In this document: positions 15,411-24,202 of the stretch, piece by piece | How positions within the stretch are numbered: the first letter of the stretch is position 1 | Layout of the letters: every line of letters starts with the position of its first letter | Assembly: GCA_022616055.1 (NCBI GenBank) | Contig: JAKEFM010000084.1 | Coordinates: 1-32,242, forward strand | Direction of reading: 5' to 3' | DNA from: Planctomycetota bacterium | Lineage (GTDB): Bacteria; Planctomycetota; UBA1135; JAKEFM01 | Length of the DNA: 32,242 nt | Made by a program: the position numbers and the translations under genes | Notes under the pieces: model-generated | Database searches by the model: none | Told to the model about the DNA's origin: nothing | Seen by the model: only the letters and a program-made list of their open reading frames with translations

Positions 15411-16127
15411 ATGTCACACGTTGACTGCGCTTGGACCCCGATCCTGATGCTCGCGCTCTCGGCTCCGGGCGCCTGTCCCGAGGATCCGGTCCTGAAGCCG
15501 ATCCTGGTCGAGGGGACCTGGATGCACCGCGGCGTGCGGAGCATCGTAGGGACCGGGACCGACACCTCGATCGCCATCCGGAGGGACGGGGACCGCTGGG
15601 CGATCACCTACGAGTTCACGCGCCACCCCTCGGTCAACGAGAAGGGGGCCGTGCCAAAGGTCGAGCGCGCGGGGCCCTTCCCGGTCGCGGTCGAGGACCA
15701 AGAGCTGGTCGTCACGAAGGAGCCGGGGAAGCCGCCCGCGCGCTACACGTTCCTGTGCGACGATCAGCGGCTGGTCCTGCCCGCGATCGTGCAAAAGAGG
15801 CCGGGGGAGTGGTCCTACCAGTCCGAGGGCGAGTCCCTGTCGGTCCGTTGCGGGGAGGACCCGTTCACGGCGCCGGTCGGTAGGGCCCAAATCCCGGGCG
15901 TCCTCCTGGGCAAGGGGTTCTACTCGTACGAGGAGGCTCCGCGGTCTCGGTTCAGCCCCAGCGCGCAGTACCTCCGCTTCCTGGAGCGCAGCGACGAGAA
16001 GGGACAACTGTGCGAACTCTTCCGGCTCGTTTTCGACGACCACGGCTCCCCGCGCTACGAGCGCTTGCTCGGGACGGGGGAGCGGTCGACGAACGAGTAC
16101 CAGCTGCGCGTGTATCTCGCTCCCTAG
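15411..16127 (+). CDS. Unrecognised exported protein
   Basis: 238 residues, ATG with GGAGGG 4 bases upstream. Residues 5-22 (DCAWTPILMLALSAPGAC) form a hydrophobic signal. C22 could be a lipoprotein cysteine, but proline at -3 makes a poor lipobox, so cleavage by signal peptidase I is equally likely. The mature chain looks all-beta (EGTWMHRGVRSIVGTGTDTS, WAITYEFTRHPS, ARYTFLCDDQRLVLPA, GEWSYQSEGESLSVRC), with a final YLRFLERSDEKGQLCELFRL segment and several cysteines. I do not recognise a family. A lipocalin-like or small beta-sandwich fold is a guess. It lies within the accessory segment between nadB and the SNF2 gene and is not obviously linked to either. Confidence 0.7.
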   Translation: MSHVDCAWTPILMLALSAPGACPEDPVLKPILVEGTWMHRGVRSIVGTGTDTSIAIRRDGDRWAITYEFTRHPSVNEKGAVPKVERAGPFPVAVEDQELVVTKEPGKPPARYTFLCDDQRLVLPAIVQKRPGEWSYQSEGESLSVRCGEDPFTAPVGRAQIPGVLLGKGFYSYEEAPRSRFSPSAQYLRFLERSDEKGQLCELFRLVFDDHGSPRYERLLGTGERSTNEYQLRVYLAP

Positions 16128-16177
16128 AGGCGGCGAGGATCGGCTCCTGGGATGTGCCTGCCCGTTCGCCGCCGCTG

Positions 16178-16208
16178 CCCCGGGGGGCCACAGGAGTCCC
16201 CGGGATTT
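16178..16208 (+). terminator. Hairpin after the exported-protein gene
   Basis: CCCGGGG (16179-16185) pairs with CCCCGGG (16198-16204) across a 12-base loop and is followed by ATTT, one of the few short T-runs after a hairpin here. It lies about 50 bases beyond the preceding stop. Confidence 0.4.
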
Positions 16209-16274
16209 CGCGGCCCCCGATTCCGGCCGGACGGCGGAGCGGTGTCGTAGGACGGCGTGGATGGAGGAGTTGCC

Positions 16275-16364
16275 ATGGTCGCGGCCCGACGCGCCGCTGT
16301 TCGGATGGCCCTCGCGGGGGCGCTGTCCTTCGGCGCGCCTGGGCGAGGTCCTCGCGGGGTGTGA
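16275..16364 (+). pseudogene. Signal-peptide-like remnant with a strong Shine-Dalgarno
   Basis: ATG at 16275 has GGAGGAG (16263-16269) 5 bases upstream and encodes MVAARRAAVRMALAGALSFG, a typical signal-peptide start (twin Arg n-region, hydrophobic core), but the frame stops after 29 codons. It looks like the 5' end of a lost or frameshifted secreted-protein gene. A genuine microprotein is the alternative. The rest of the 16128-16541 gap shows nothing else except the hairpin at 16178 and a possible promoter, TTGACG (16503-16508) with TAAGGA (16525-16530), before the SNF2 gene. Confidence 0.3.
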
Positions 16365-16541
16365 AGCCCCGCCGGGGGGAGGGAGGGCGCGGTGAAGGGT
16401 GCCGGCGCGGACGGCCGGAACTTCTGCCGCTTGCTCGGCTCGTGAGCCGTCGTCGCACGTCTCCACCTCGGGTCGGATACCGCCGGCGCCTACGACCTAA
16501 CCTTGACGCCCGCGGCAGCCCGATTAAGGACCCGGCCCTTC

Positions 16542-19496
16542 ATGGAGGCGGTGATCTCGAAGTCGCGGGAGTCGGTCGCGCTCGCCGAGCGGAAGCCCCG
16601 GGTTCCGGGGCGGCACTTCGTCCTGCACGCGGCGTGGGCGGAGGGGGCGCTCTTCTTCTGGGGCGAACGGCCCTGGGAGGGAGGGCGCCGCGTGCGGGTG
16701 CGGCATGTCCGGGCGGCGACGGGCGACGTCACCGGAAAGCACGGGCATGCGAGCCTCCTCTTGCCGAAGGACGGCGTGTTCGAGCCCCGGGAAGTCTGGG
16801 GGGTGCGGGGAGACCCGGCCCACGCGCTCGAGTTCCTCTCGCGGCTGCGGGAGGCGGAAGGGGGTGGAGCGAGGTCCGGGGAATCCGAGGGAGTTCGGGG
16901 AAGGTGGCCGCGGATCGGGGCCGACGTCGCGTTCTGGTCGCGGGCGGCCAAGCTCGCGCTCGAACTCGTCGCGCGGCAGCGCTTCGCCCCCGGGCTCGTG
17001 GAGCGGGCGGAGGGGCTCGAAGCGCGGTGGAGGCCGGTCCTCGACGACCCGCGCGACGCCGAGCGGGTGCGGGCGCTGGCGGAGGCGATGCCCGACGCCT
17101 GCCGGGCGGCGGAGCCCTTCGCCGTGCGCAGGGAGATGCTCGTCGAGTTCCTCGGGACTCTCGTGGACGCCGGGGTCCGGTCCCGGGACGAAGACGTGTG
17201 GCGGGACGAGGCCGCCGAACCCGTCGACCGGTGGCTCGAAGCGCTCGGGGGACCGGATGCGCGCGTGGCGGGGAGCCCGGCCGAGCTGCGGGTGCTGCGG
17301 GAGGAGGTCGAGGCCTGGACGCTGCCGCTTCGGGCTTCGTCACTGGCCGCGCCTTTCCGGACCTGCTTCCGGCTGGAGGCGCCCGAGACGGAGCGGGGGC
17401 GATGGCGGCTCGAGTTCGAGGTCCAGGCCTCGGACGACCCGAGCCTGCGCGTGCCTTCCCGCAGGGTGTGGCGGGGCGAGAAGTTCGTCGCGAAGCGCTT
17501 CCCGGACGCGGGCGAACGGCTGCTCGCGGACCTGGGGAGGGCGGCGAGGCTCTTCGAGCCGATCGAGAAGGCGCTGCGGGAGGCGAGGCCCGAACGGTGC
17601 TCCTTGTCGGCGGTGGAGGCGCAGAGGTTCCTCCGGGAGGCCTCGGGCCTCCTGGAGGAGAGCGGGTTCGGCGTCTTCGTCCCCGCGTGGTGGAAGAAGC
17701 GTGAGGCCCGGCTCGGGCTGCGCCTGACGGTCAAGCCGGCCGGGAAGGCCGCGGAGTCGAGCGGACTCCTCGGCCTCGACTCCCTCGTCGCCTTCAACTG
17801 GGAGGCGGCGCTCGGGGGGAAGGCGGTCTCGGAGGAGGAGTTCGCGAGGCTCTCGGCGCTGAAGGTGCCCCTCGTCCGCGTGCGCGGGGAGTGGGTGGAG
17901 CTCCGGCGCGAGGACCTCGACCGGGCCCTCGAGGCGATGCGGAAGATCGAGGGGGGGACGCTCGGACAGGCCCTCCAGACGATCGCCGCGAGCGACTTCG
18001 GCCTGCCGATCGAGGAGGTGGCGACGTCGGGGTGGATCGCCGACCTGGTCGACGCGAAGTACGAGGAGGTGGAGGTGCCAACGGCCCTGCGCACGGAATT
18101 GCGGCCGTACCAGAAGCGGGGCCTCTCCTGGCTCGCCTTCCTGCGGCGGGTCGGGCTCGGCGCCCTCCTCGCCGACGACATGGGGCTCGGGAAGACCGTC
18201 GAGGTGATCGCGGCCCTGCTGGCGGCGACGAGGAAGGGGCCGACGCTGGTCGTCTGCCCGACCTCCGTTATTGGGAACTGGGAGAGGGAGATCGCGAGGT
18301 TCGCCCCGTCGCTCTCGACGCGGATCCACCACGGCGCGAGACGGAAGGGGGGCTTCGACGGCGCGGACGTCGTGCTCACCTCTTACGGGACGGCGCTGCG
18401 CGACGTCGAGACGCTGAAGAAGGTCGAGTGGGACACGCTCGTCCTGGACGAGGCGCAGTTCGTCAAGAACGCGGAGACGAAGCAGGCGCGCGCCGTGCGC
18501 TCGCTCAAGGCGAGATTCCGCGTCGCCCTCACCGGGACGCCCGTCGAGAACCGCCTCTCCGACCTCTGGTCGATCTTCGAGTGCGTGAATCCGGGCTACC
18601 TCGGGCCGGCCGCGGCGTTCCGGGAGGCGTGGGCGGTCCCGATCGAGCGCTACGGCGACGAGGGGCGCGCGCGGGGGCTGCGCCGGCTCGTCCAGCCGTT
18701 CCTGCTCCGGCGCGTGAAGACCGACCCCGACGTGATCCGCGACCTCCCCGAGAAGATCGAGACGAAGGAGTCCTGCGGGCTGACGCGCGAGCAGGCGACC
18801 CTCTACCGCGCCGTCGTCGAGGAGGTGCTCGAACGGATCGAGGGGGCCGTGGGGATCGAGCGGCGGGGGAACGTGCTCGCGGCGCTCACGAAGCTGAAGC
18901 AGGTCTGCAACCACCCCGCGCAGTTCCTGAAGGACGGGAGCCCGTTCCCGGGGCGGTCGGGGAAGGTGGCTCGCCTCGAGGAACTGCTCGAGGAGGTGCT
19001 GGCGGAGGGGGGGCGCGCCCTCCTCTTCACGCAGTTCACCGAGTTCGCCGACCTCCTCGTGCCGCACCTGGAAAGGCGCTTCGGCCGGGACGTCCTCTAC
19101 CTCCACGGCGGGACGCCCGCCCGGAGGCGGAGCGAGATGACGGCCCGGTTCGAATCGGCCGAGGGGCCGCCGCTCTTCGTTCTCTCCCTCCGGGCGGGGG
19201 GGACGGGGTTGAACCTGGCGGCGGCGAACCACGTCTTCCACGTCGACCGCTGGTGGAACCCCGCCGTCGAGAACCAGGCGACGGACCGGGCGTTCCGGAT
19301 CGGCCAGAAGCGCAACGTGCAGGTGCACAAGTTCGTCTGCCGGGGAACGCTCGAGGAGCGGATCGACGACCTGATCGAGTCGAAGAAGGCCCTCGCGGAG
19401 CGGATCGTCGGCGGGGGAGAGACGTGGTTGACGGAGCTCTCGACCCGGGAGCTCCGGGAGATCTTCACCCTGCGCCCGAGCGCGAGGGAGGAGTGA
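16542..19496 (+). CDS. SNF2-family DNA-translocating ATPase (bacterial HepA/RapA-like, SWIM-linked)
   Basis: 984 residues from the ATG (TTG at 16503 would add 13). The first 450 or so residues form the variable bacterial SNF2 N-terminal region. The two-lobed motor follows: YQKRGLSWLAFLRR, Walker A DDMGLGKT (about 545-552), LVVCPTSVIGNWERE, Walker B LDEAQFVKN (DEAQ about 636-639), LTGTPVENRLSDLWSIFE, then LLFTQFTEFADLL, SLRAGGTGLNLA, HVDRWWNPAVENQATDRAFRIGQ with the arginine finger. All motor motifs are intact. Family members translocate on duplex DNA and remodel protein-DNA complexes. The exact role is unknown in most bacteria. The next gene, 4 bases on, encodes a SWIM zinc-finger protein, a recurrent partner. 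No nuclease or methylase gene lies nearby, so a defence role is not supported here. Confidence 0.92.
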   Translation: MEAVISKSRESVALAERKPRVPGRHFVLHAAWAEGALFFWGERPWEGGRRVRVRHVRAATGDVTGKHGHASLLLPKDGVFEPREVWGVRGDPAHALEFLSRLREAEGGGARSGESEGVRGRWPRIGADVAFWSRAAKLALELVARQRFAPGLVERAEGLEARWRPVLDDPRDAERVRALAEAMPDACRAAEPFAVRREMLVEFLGTLVDAGVRSRDEDVWRDEAAEPVDRWLEALGGPDARVAGSPAELRVLREEVEAWTLPLRASSLAAPFRTCFRLEAPETERGRWRLEFEVQASDDPSLRVPSRRVWRGEKFVAKRFPDAGERLLADLGRAARLFEPIEKALREARPERCSLSAVEAQRFLREASGLLEESGFGVFVPAWWKKREARLGLRLTVKPAGKAAESSGLLGLDSLVAFNWEAALGGKAVSEEEFARLSALKVPLVRVRGEWVELRREDLDRALEAMRKIEGGTLGQALQTIAASDFGLPIEEVATSGWIADLVDAKYEEVEVPTALRTELRPYQKRGLSWLAFLRRVGLGALLADDMGLGKTVEVIAALLAATRKGPTLVVCPTSVIGNWEREIARFAPSLSTRIHHGARRKGGFDGADVVLTSYGTALRDVETLKKVEWDTLVLDEAQFVKNAETKQARAVRSLKARFRVALTGTPVENRLSDLWSIFECVNPGYLGPAAAFREAWAVPIERYGDEGRARGLRRLVQPFLLRRVKTDPDVIRDLPEKIETKESCGLTREQATLYRAVVEEVLERIEGAVGIERRGNVLAALTKLKQVCNHPAQFLKDGSPFPGRSGKVARLEELLEEVLAEGGRALLFTQFTEFADLLVPHLERRFGRDVLYLHGGTPARRRSEMTARFESAEGPPLFVLSLRAGGTGLNLAAANHVFHVDRWWNPAVENQATDRAFRIGQKRNVQVHKFVCRGTLEERIDDLIESKKALAERIVGGGETWLTELSTRELREIFTLRPSAREE

Positions 19497-19500
19497 GCGC

Positions 19501-20412
19501 GTGAGGGAGGAATGGGCCGGGTTCGGATTCTCGCGCCCGCGGCGGGTGAATGGGGGGATCAAGGCCCGGAGCCGCTCCGGGGAGATCGGCGCGTCCTGGT
19601 GGTCGAAGCGTTGGCTCGAGGTGCTCCATTCCTTCGGGTGGGCGGACCGGCTCCACCGCGGCCGGAGCTACGCCCGTCGCGGCCAGGTGCTCGACTTCCG
19701 CGTCGAGCCCGGCCGGGCGACGGCGCAGGTGCAGGGCTCCCGGCCACGGCCCTACCGCGTCGAGATCTCGCTCCGGAGACTCTCCGCCGGGCAGTGGAAG
19801 GTCGTCTCCGCGGCGATGGCGTCGCGGGCCGCCTTCGCGGCGAGGCTCCTCTCGGGGGAGGTTCCGCCGGAGGCGGAGGAGGTGTTCCGCGGTGCGAGGG
19901 CCCCGCTCTTCCCCGGGTCGGAGCGAGACTTCGTCGCGGCCTGCTCCTGCCTGGATCGGGCGGGGATCTGCAAGCACGTCGCGGCGGTCCACTACCTCCT
20001 CGCCGAGCAGTTCGACCGGGATCCCTTCATGCTCTTCGCGCTGCGCGGTCGCGGCCGGGAGGCGCTCCTCGCGTCGCTCCGGAAGGCGAGGGGGGGAGAG
20101 GAGGCCTCGGCGCCGGCGCCGGAGCCCGCTCCCGAGCCGATGTCGGAGGAAGGGTTCTGGAGGATCGGCCCGACGTTCGCGGCGGCTCGCGCGGCACCCT
20201 CCCCTCCCGCGGTCGACCTCGCCGTGCTCCGCCGCCTCGGCCCTCCGCCGTTCGCCGCGGGGCGCCCGGATCGTGTGCGCCGGCTCGAAGGGCTCTACCG
20301 GGAGGCGAGCGCCCGGGCCCTCGAGGGCGCGCCCGGCGATTCCCCTAGCGCTCCGCCGGGAGCGGCGGGAGGTGGAGGACCGCGCCCTCCCGGATCCGGC
20401 CGGCGTCCGTGA
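19501..20412 (+). CDS. SWIM zinc-finger protein, partner of the SNF2 ATPase
   Basis: 303 residues from GTG, 4 bases after the SNF2 stop and preceded by AGGGAGGAG inside that gene. The N-terminus (GGIKARSRSGEIGASWWSKR, WLEVLHSFG) and SYARRGQVLDFRVEPGRATAQV match the family. The SWIM finger is C148-x-C150-x6-C157-x-H159 in ACSCLDRAGICKHVAA and should bind zinc. SWIM domains mediate DNA or protein contact, and this family is almost always encoded with an SNF2 ATPase, so it probably recruits or regulates that motor. The C-terminal third is proline/alanine-rich and low complexity. The last 68 bases overlap the end of the convergent LysM gene. Confidence 0.88.
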   Translation: MREEWAGFGFSRPRRVNGGIKARSRSGEIGASWWSKRWLEVLHSFGWADRLHRGRSYARRGQVLDFRVEPGRATAQVQGSRPRPYRVEISLRRLSAGQWKVVSAAMASRAAFAARLLSGEVPPEAEEVFRGARAPLFPGSERDFVAACSCLDRAGICKHVAAVHYLLAEQFDRDPFMLFALRGRGREALLASLRKARGGEEASAPAPEPAPEPMSEEGFWRIGPTFAAARAAPSPPAVDLAVLRRLGPPPFAAGRPDRVRRLEGLYREASARALEGAPGDSPSAPPGAAGGGGPRPPGSGRRP

Positions 20413-20788
20413 GGGCGTTGCGGACCCGCACCGCCTCGATCAGGGCGGGACGCGCGCTGCCGTAGTGCGCACGGACGATCCCGGAGAGCGTGTCGCCTCT
20501 CCGCACGACGACCTCCGCCTCCGGGCTCGGGGCGGGTCGCGGAGGGGAAGGGGATCGGGTCTCGCCGAGGGGGACGGCGCGCGGCGGCGTCGGAGCGGGC
20601 TCGCGCGCGAGCGGAGGCGGCCCCCCGCCGAGGGCGAGGAGGATCTCGTCCCGGTCCGGGTGGACCTTCTCCTCCACTTCCACCCCCGCGGTCCGGTTCA
20701 GGATGGACCTGCCGAACTTCGCCTGCTGCCACAGCGCCGCCGCCCCGAGGAGGAGCGCGAGGGAGACGAAGAGGAGGAGCTTCCGCAC
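20345..20788 (-). CDS. Membrane-anchored LysM-domain protein
   Basis: 147 residues from a GTG that directly abuts the secDF stop. Residues 3-20 (KLLLFVSLALLLGAAALW) form a signal anchor. A proline-rich linker (about 58-90) leads to a single LysM motif near the C-terminus (VVVRRGDTLSGIVRAHYG ... VRNALTDAGRIREGAVLHLP). LysM binds the glycan chains of peptidoglycan, so the protein probably sits in the inner membrane and touches the wall. It is the last gene of the trmD-rplS-secDF unit and is likely translated by coupling to secDF. The 3' end is overlapped by the convergent SWIM gene. No catalytic domain is present. Confidence 0.8.
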   Translation of the reverse strand: MRKLLLFVSLALLLGAAALWQQAKFGRSILNRTAGVEVEEKVHPDRDEILLALGGGPPPLAREPAPTPPRAVPLGETRSPSPPRPAPSPEAEVVVRRGDTLSGIVRAHYGSARPALIEAVRVRNALTDAGRIREGAVLHLPPLPAER

Positions 20789-23719
20789 CTACCCCTCCAC
20801 CTCGGCGGGGGCCGGGGGCCGCGGCGCGATCGGGGCGGGGCTCGGCTGGGCGTGCGGCGGCCCCCCCTTCCGGACGAAGCGCTCGAGGGTCACGAGGAGG
20901 GGGCTCGCGATGTAGACGGTGGAGTAGCTCCCGGTCACCACGCCCACGCACATCGCGAAGGCCCACCCCTCGAGGACGGTGTGGCCGCCCTGGTTCACGA
21001 AGAAGACGGCGAGCGTCGTGAGGAGGACCGTCCCCGAGGTCATGATCGTCCGCGAGAGGGTCTGGTTCACCGCCTCGTCGACGATGACCGTGAGCTCCTC
21101 CTTGCGGCGCCCGAGGTGGTCCGTGTACTTGGGGAGGTTCTCCCGGATCCGGTCGTAGATGACGATCGTGTCGTTGACGGAGAAGCCGATGATCGTGAGG
21201 AAGGCCGCGATCATCGAGAGGTCGATCTCGACCTCGACGAGGCCGAGGGCGTTCGCGACGGCGACCGCCCCGAGCGTGACGAGGACGTCGTGGACGAGCG
21301 CGACGACCGCGGCGATCCCGTAGCGGTACTCGTGGAAGCGGATCCGGACGTAGAGGACGATCCCGATCCAGGAGAGGAGGAGGGCGAGGACCGCCTTGTC
21401 GCGCAGCTCCGCCACGACGCGGGGTCCGAGCGCCTCGGACTCGGGGATCGGCTGGGTCAGGGGGAAGGGCGCCCCGGCCGAAGTCCTCGAGCCGGCGAAG
21501 GCGGCGCGGATCGCCTGGTAGACCTGCTCGCTCGGGAGGTCCCTCGGCACGCTCGCCCGCAGCCTCCAGTCGAGCCCCTCCTTCCCTCCCGGCCCCTGCG
21601 GGTCGACCTCGACCGTCGGCTGGACGAACCCGGCCTTCTCGAGGACCCGCACGAGGTCGGGGGCCTCGACGGGGGAGGAGAAGTGGATCTCCGCCGTGAG
21701 GAGGGTGGCCCCGTTCACGCCGGCCCCCGGAGTGAAGAGGATGCCGGTGATGGGGGAGGTGAGGATCAGCCCCTCGAGGTTCTTCCGGATCTCCTCGACG
21801 TAGCGCTTCCCCTCCCACCCGCCGGTCGGGGAGGCCACGAGGTCGGTCGCCGGGGCGGTGGCCGCGAGGGCCGCCGCGGCGGCGGCCCGCTCCCTCTCGG
21901 CGGCCTCCGCCCTCTCGATCCCCTCGCGCTCCGCCGCGGTGAGTTTGATTTTGATCGTGAACTCGCGGCTGACGCCTCGCGCCACCTGCGCCGCGTCGTC
22001 CCCCTCGCCGCGCACGGCGCTCACCTGGGCCCCCGGCACGCGATCGCGGACCTCCGCGATCGAGACCGGCCTCGCCATCCTGGCCCGCACGACGGCCCCG
22101 CCCGTGAAGTCGAGGCCGTAGAGCCTCTCCCCGCGGTTCCAGAAGACGAGGAGCCCGCCGAGGATGAGGAGGGTCGAGGCCGCGACGCAAGCGTGGCGGT
22201 AGCGGGAGAAACGGAAGTTCGGCTTCGAGAGGAGCCGCATCATCCGCAGCTCCTTCATCGCCCCCGACGTGACGAGGAAGTGGAAGAGGACCGGGGTGAC
22301 GACGAGCGCGACGAAGAGCGTCGTCAGGATCCCGATGCACAGCGTGACCGCGAAGCCCTTGATCGGGCCCGTCCCGATCTTGTAGAGGATGAAGCCCGCC
22401 AGGAGGGTCGTCAGGTTCCCGTCGACGATCGCGGAGAAGGCGCGCTTGAAGCCGTTCGCGATCGACTGGGCGAGGGTCCGCCCCTTCTCCCGCTCCTCCC
22501 GCATCCGCTCGTAGATGAGGATGTTCGCGTCGACCGCCATCCCCATCGTGAGGGCGATCCCGCCGAGCCCCGGCAGGGTCAGGGTGGCGCGGAAGAGGGC
22601 GAGGGCGGCGAGCATCAGCCCGACGTTGAGGACGATGCCGGCGATCGCGGCGAGGCCGGTCAGCCGGTAGTAGCCGGCCATGAAGGCGCACACGAGGACT
22701 GCCGAGACGAGGGCGGAGAGAGTGCCGAGCCGGACCGCGTCCTCGCCGAGGGAGGGGCCGATCGAGACCTCGCTGTCGAGGATCGGGGCGAGCCGCAGGC
22801 TCCCCGAGCGCAGGACCGTCCTCAGCTCGTTCATCTCCTCGAAGGAGAAGCCGCGCATGCCCCCGGTGATGATCCCGCGGCCGGGGAGCTTCTCCTCGAT
22901 GACCGGGGCGGAGCGGATCGCCCCGTCGAGGACGATCGCCATCCGGCGCCCCTTGTAGGTCTGCGTGAAGTCCCCGAACGGGCCGGCCTCCTCGTTCTTC
23001 ATCTCGAAGAGGACGGCGGGCGCCCCGTTCGTGTCCTGGGTCGCGCCCGTGAACTTGAGGTCGTCCCCGCCGAAGACCCACTCCGGCTTCCCGAGGGCCG
23101 CCTCGTCCCGCAGCGCGACCTCGTCGCGGAAGGGGGGAATCGGCTCGGCCTTCCGGTTGGGGTCCTTGCGGTCCACCCACAGGGGGGTCCAGCGGATCCC
23201 CTTGCGCGGGCCGCCCGCGTTTTCGGGCAGCGCGTTGAACGCCTCGGGCTTCCCCTCGGGGTTCTTCCTCTTCCACTCGTCGAGCTTGCGCTCCTCCGCG
23301 CCGAGGTCGATCCCGTCCTGGGCGTCGGCGGCGATCCGGAACTCGAGCCGGCCCAGGCTCTCGAGGATGCGCTTGATCTCCTCGACCGCCTCCTTGTCGA
23401 GCCCGGGGAGCTCGATCGCGATCCGGTCGGTCCCCTGCTTGCTGATCGGGATCTCGCGGAGCCCCAGGGTGTCGATCCGGTCGGAGAGACGCTGGATCGA
23501 CTCGTCGAGGAGGTCGGAGTCGCGCTCGTTCGGGGAGATCTGGCCCAGCCGCTTCGCCGTCGCGACGTCGAAGCGGTAGACCATCCGCGACCCGCCGCGG
23601 AGGTCGAGGCCGAGGGGGAGGACGGCCTTCCCGCTCGACCAGGGCCAGAGGATCGCCGCGGCCCCCAGGACGAGGACGGCGACGACCGCCGCGATCTTGC
23701 GGCCGACGTTTTCGATCAT
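20789..23719 (-). CDS. secDF: Fused protein-export subunit SecDF
   Basis: 976 residues combining SecD and SecF. The SecD half starts with a membrane span (about 9-26), the D1 motif GLDLRGGSRMVYRF (37-50), the P1 periplasmic domain and an RND bundle (SIGPSLGEDAVRLG, GIALTMGMAVDANILIYERMREE, where the aspartate joins the proton relay). SecF begins about residue 495 (LLSKPNFRFSRYRHACVAAS), with YGLDFTGGAVV near 535 and IIGFSVNDTIVIYDRIREN later. An Ala/Glu-rich insertion (about 590-625, EREGIERAEAAERERAAAAA) enlarges the second periplasmic domain. It uses proton flow to pull preproteins through SecYEG. It lies 24 bases after rplS. yajC is not adjacent, and a LysM protein follows instead. Confidence 0.95.
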   Translation of the reverse strand: MIENVGRKIAAVVAVLVLGAAAILWPWSSGKAVLPLGLDLRGGSRMVYRFDVATAKRLGQISPNERDSDLLDESIQRLSDRIDTLGLREIPISKQGTDRIAIELPGLDKEAVEEIKRILESLGRLEFRIAADAQDGIDLGAEERKLDEWKRKNPEGKPEAFNALPENAGGPRKGIRWTPLWVDRKDPNRKAEPIPPFRDEVALRDEAALGKPEWVFGGDDLKFTGATQDTNGAPAVLFEMKNEEAGPFGDFTQTYKGRRMAIVLDGAIRSAPVIEEKLPGRGIITGGMRGFSFEEMNELRTVLRSGSLRLAPILDSEVSIGPSLGEDAVRLGTLSALVSAVLVCAFMAGYYRLTGLAAIAGIVLNVGLMLAALALFRATLTLPGLGGIALTMGMAVDANILIYERMREEREKGRTLAQSIANGFKRAFSAIVDGNLTTLLAGFILYKIGTGPIKGFAVTLCIGILTTLFVALVVTPVLFHFLVTSGAMKELRMMRLLSKPNFRFSRYRHACVAASTLLILGGLLVFWNRGERLYGLDFTGGAVVRARMARPVSIAEVRDRVPGAQVSAVRGEGDDAAQVARGVSREFTIKIKLTAAEREGIERAEAAERERAAAAAALAATAPATDLVASPTGGWEGKRYVEEIRKNLEGLILTSPITGILFTPGAGVNGATLLTAEIHFSSPVEAPDLVRVLEKAGFVQPTVEVDPQGPGGKEGLDWRLRASVPRDLPSEQVYQAIRAAFAGSRTSAGAPFPLTQPIPESEALGPRVVAELRDKAVLALLLSWIGIVLYVRIRFHEYRYGIAAVVALVHDVLVTLGAVAVANALGLVEVEIDLSMIAAFLTIIGFSVNDTIVIYDRIRENLPKYTDHLGRRKEELTVIVDEAVNQTLSRTIMTSGTVLLTTLAVFFVNQGGHTVLEGWAFAMCVGVVTGSYSTVYIASPLLVTLERFVRKGGPPHAQPSPAPIAPRPPAPAEVEG

Positions 23720-23743
23720 CCCGTCGCCTCCTCCCCGCCGGGG

Positions 23744-24199
23744 CTAGCGCGCACGCACGGCGGCGGCCGGCTGCCGCTCGACGGTCGGGGGCGCGGGGGG
23801 GGCGGCCGGCGCCGGAGAAGAGGAGGAGGGCTCCTCGGCGATCCGGGAGGCGCCCGGGGTGAGCTTCTCCTTCACCTTCGTCGCCTTCCCGACGCGCTTG
23901 CGGAGGTAGAAGAGCTTCGCGCGCCGGACTTCCCCGCGCCGCCGGACGACGACGTCGGAGACCCGGGGAGAGTGGAGAGGGAAGGTCCGCTCGACCCCCT
24001 CCCCCTGGACGAGCCGCCGCACGATGAAGGCGCGGCGGATCCCCTGGCTCTTGAAGGCGATCACCGTCCCGGTGAACACCTGCACGCGCTCCTTCTCCCC
24101 CTCGAAGATCCGGTAGTGGACGTCGACGGTGTCTCCGACCCGGAACGTCGGAGCCCCCTTCTTGAGGAAGGTGTTCTCGATCTGACGGATGAAATCCAT
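23744..24199 (-). CDS. rplS: 50S ribosomal protein L19 with C-terminal extension
   Basis: 151 residues. The first 115 or so are canonical L19 (GDTVDVHYRIFEGEKERVQV, FTGTVIAFKSQGIRRAFIVR, VERTFPLHSPRV, AKLFYLRKRVGKATKVKEKL). The tail after residue 118 (rich in Ser, Pro and Ala, ending PAAAVRAR) is an extra unstructured extension not seen in standard L19. The protein sits at the 30S-50S interface. It follows trmD by 3 bases in the usual order. Confidence 0.95.
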   Translation of the reverse strand: MDFIRQIENTFLKKGAPTFRVGDTVDVHYRIFEGEKERVQVFTGTVIAFKSQGIRRAFIVRRLVQGEGVERTFPLHSPRVSDVVVRRRGEVRRAKLFYLRKRVGKATKVKEKLTPGASRIAEEPSSSSPAPAAPPAPPTVERQPAAAVRAR

Positions 24200-24202
24200 G
24201 GT

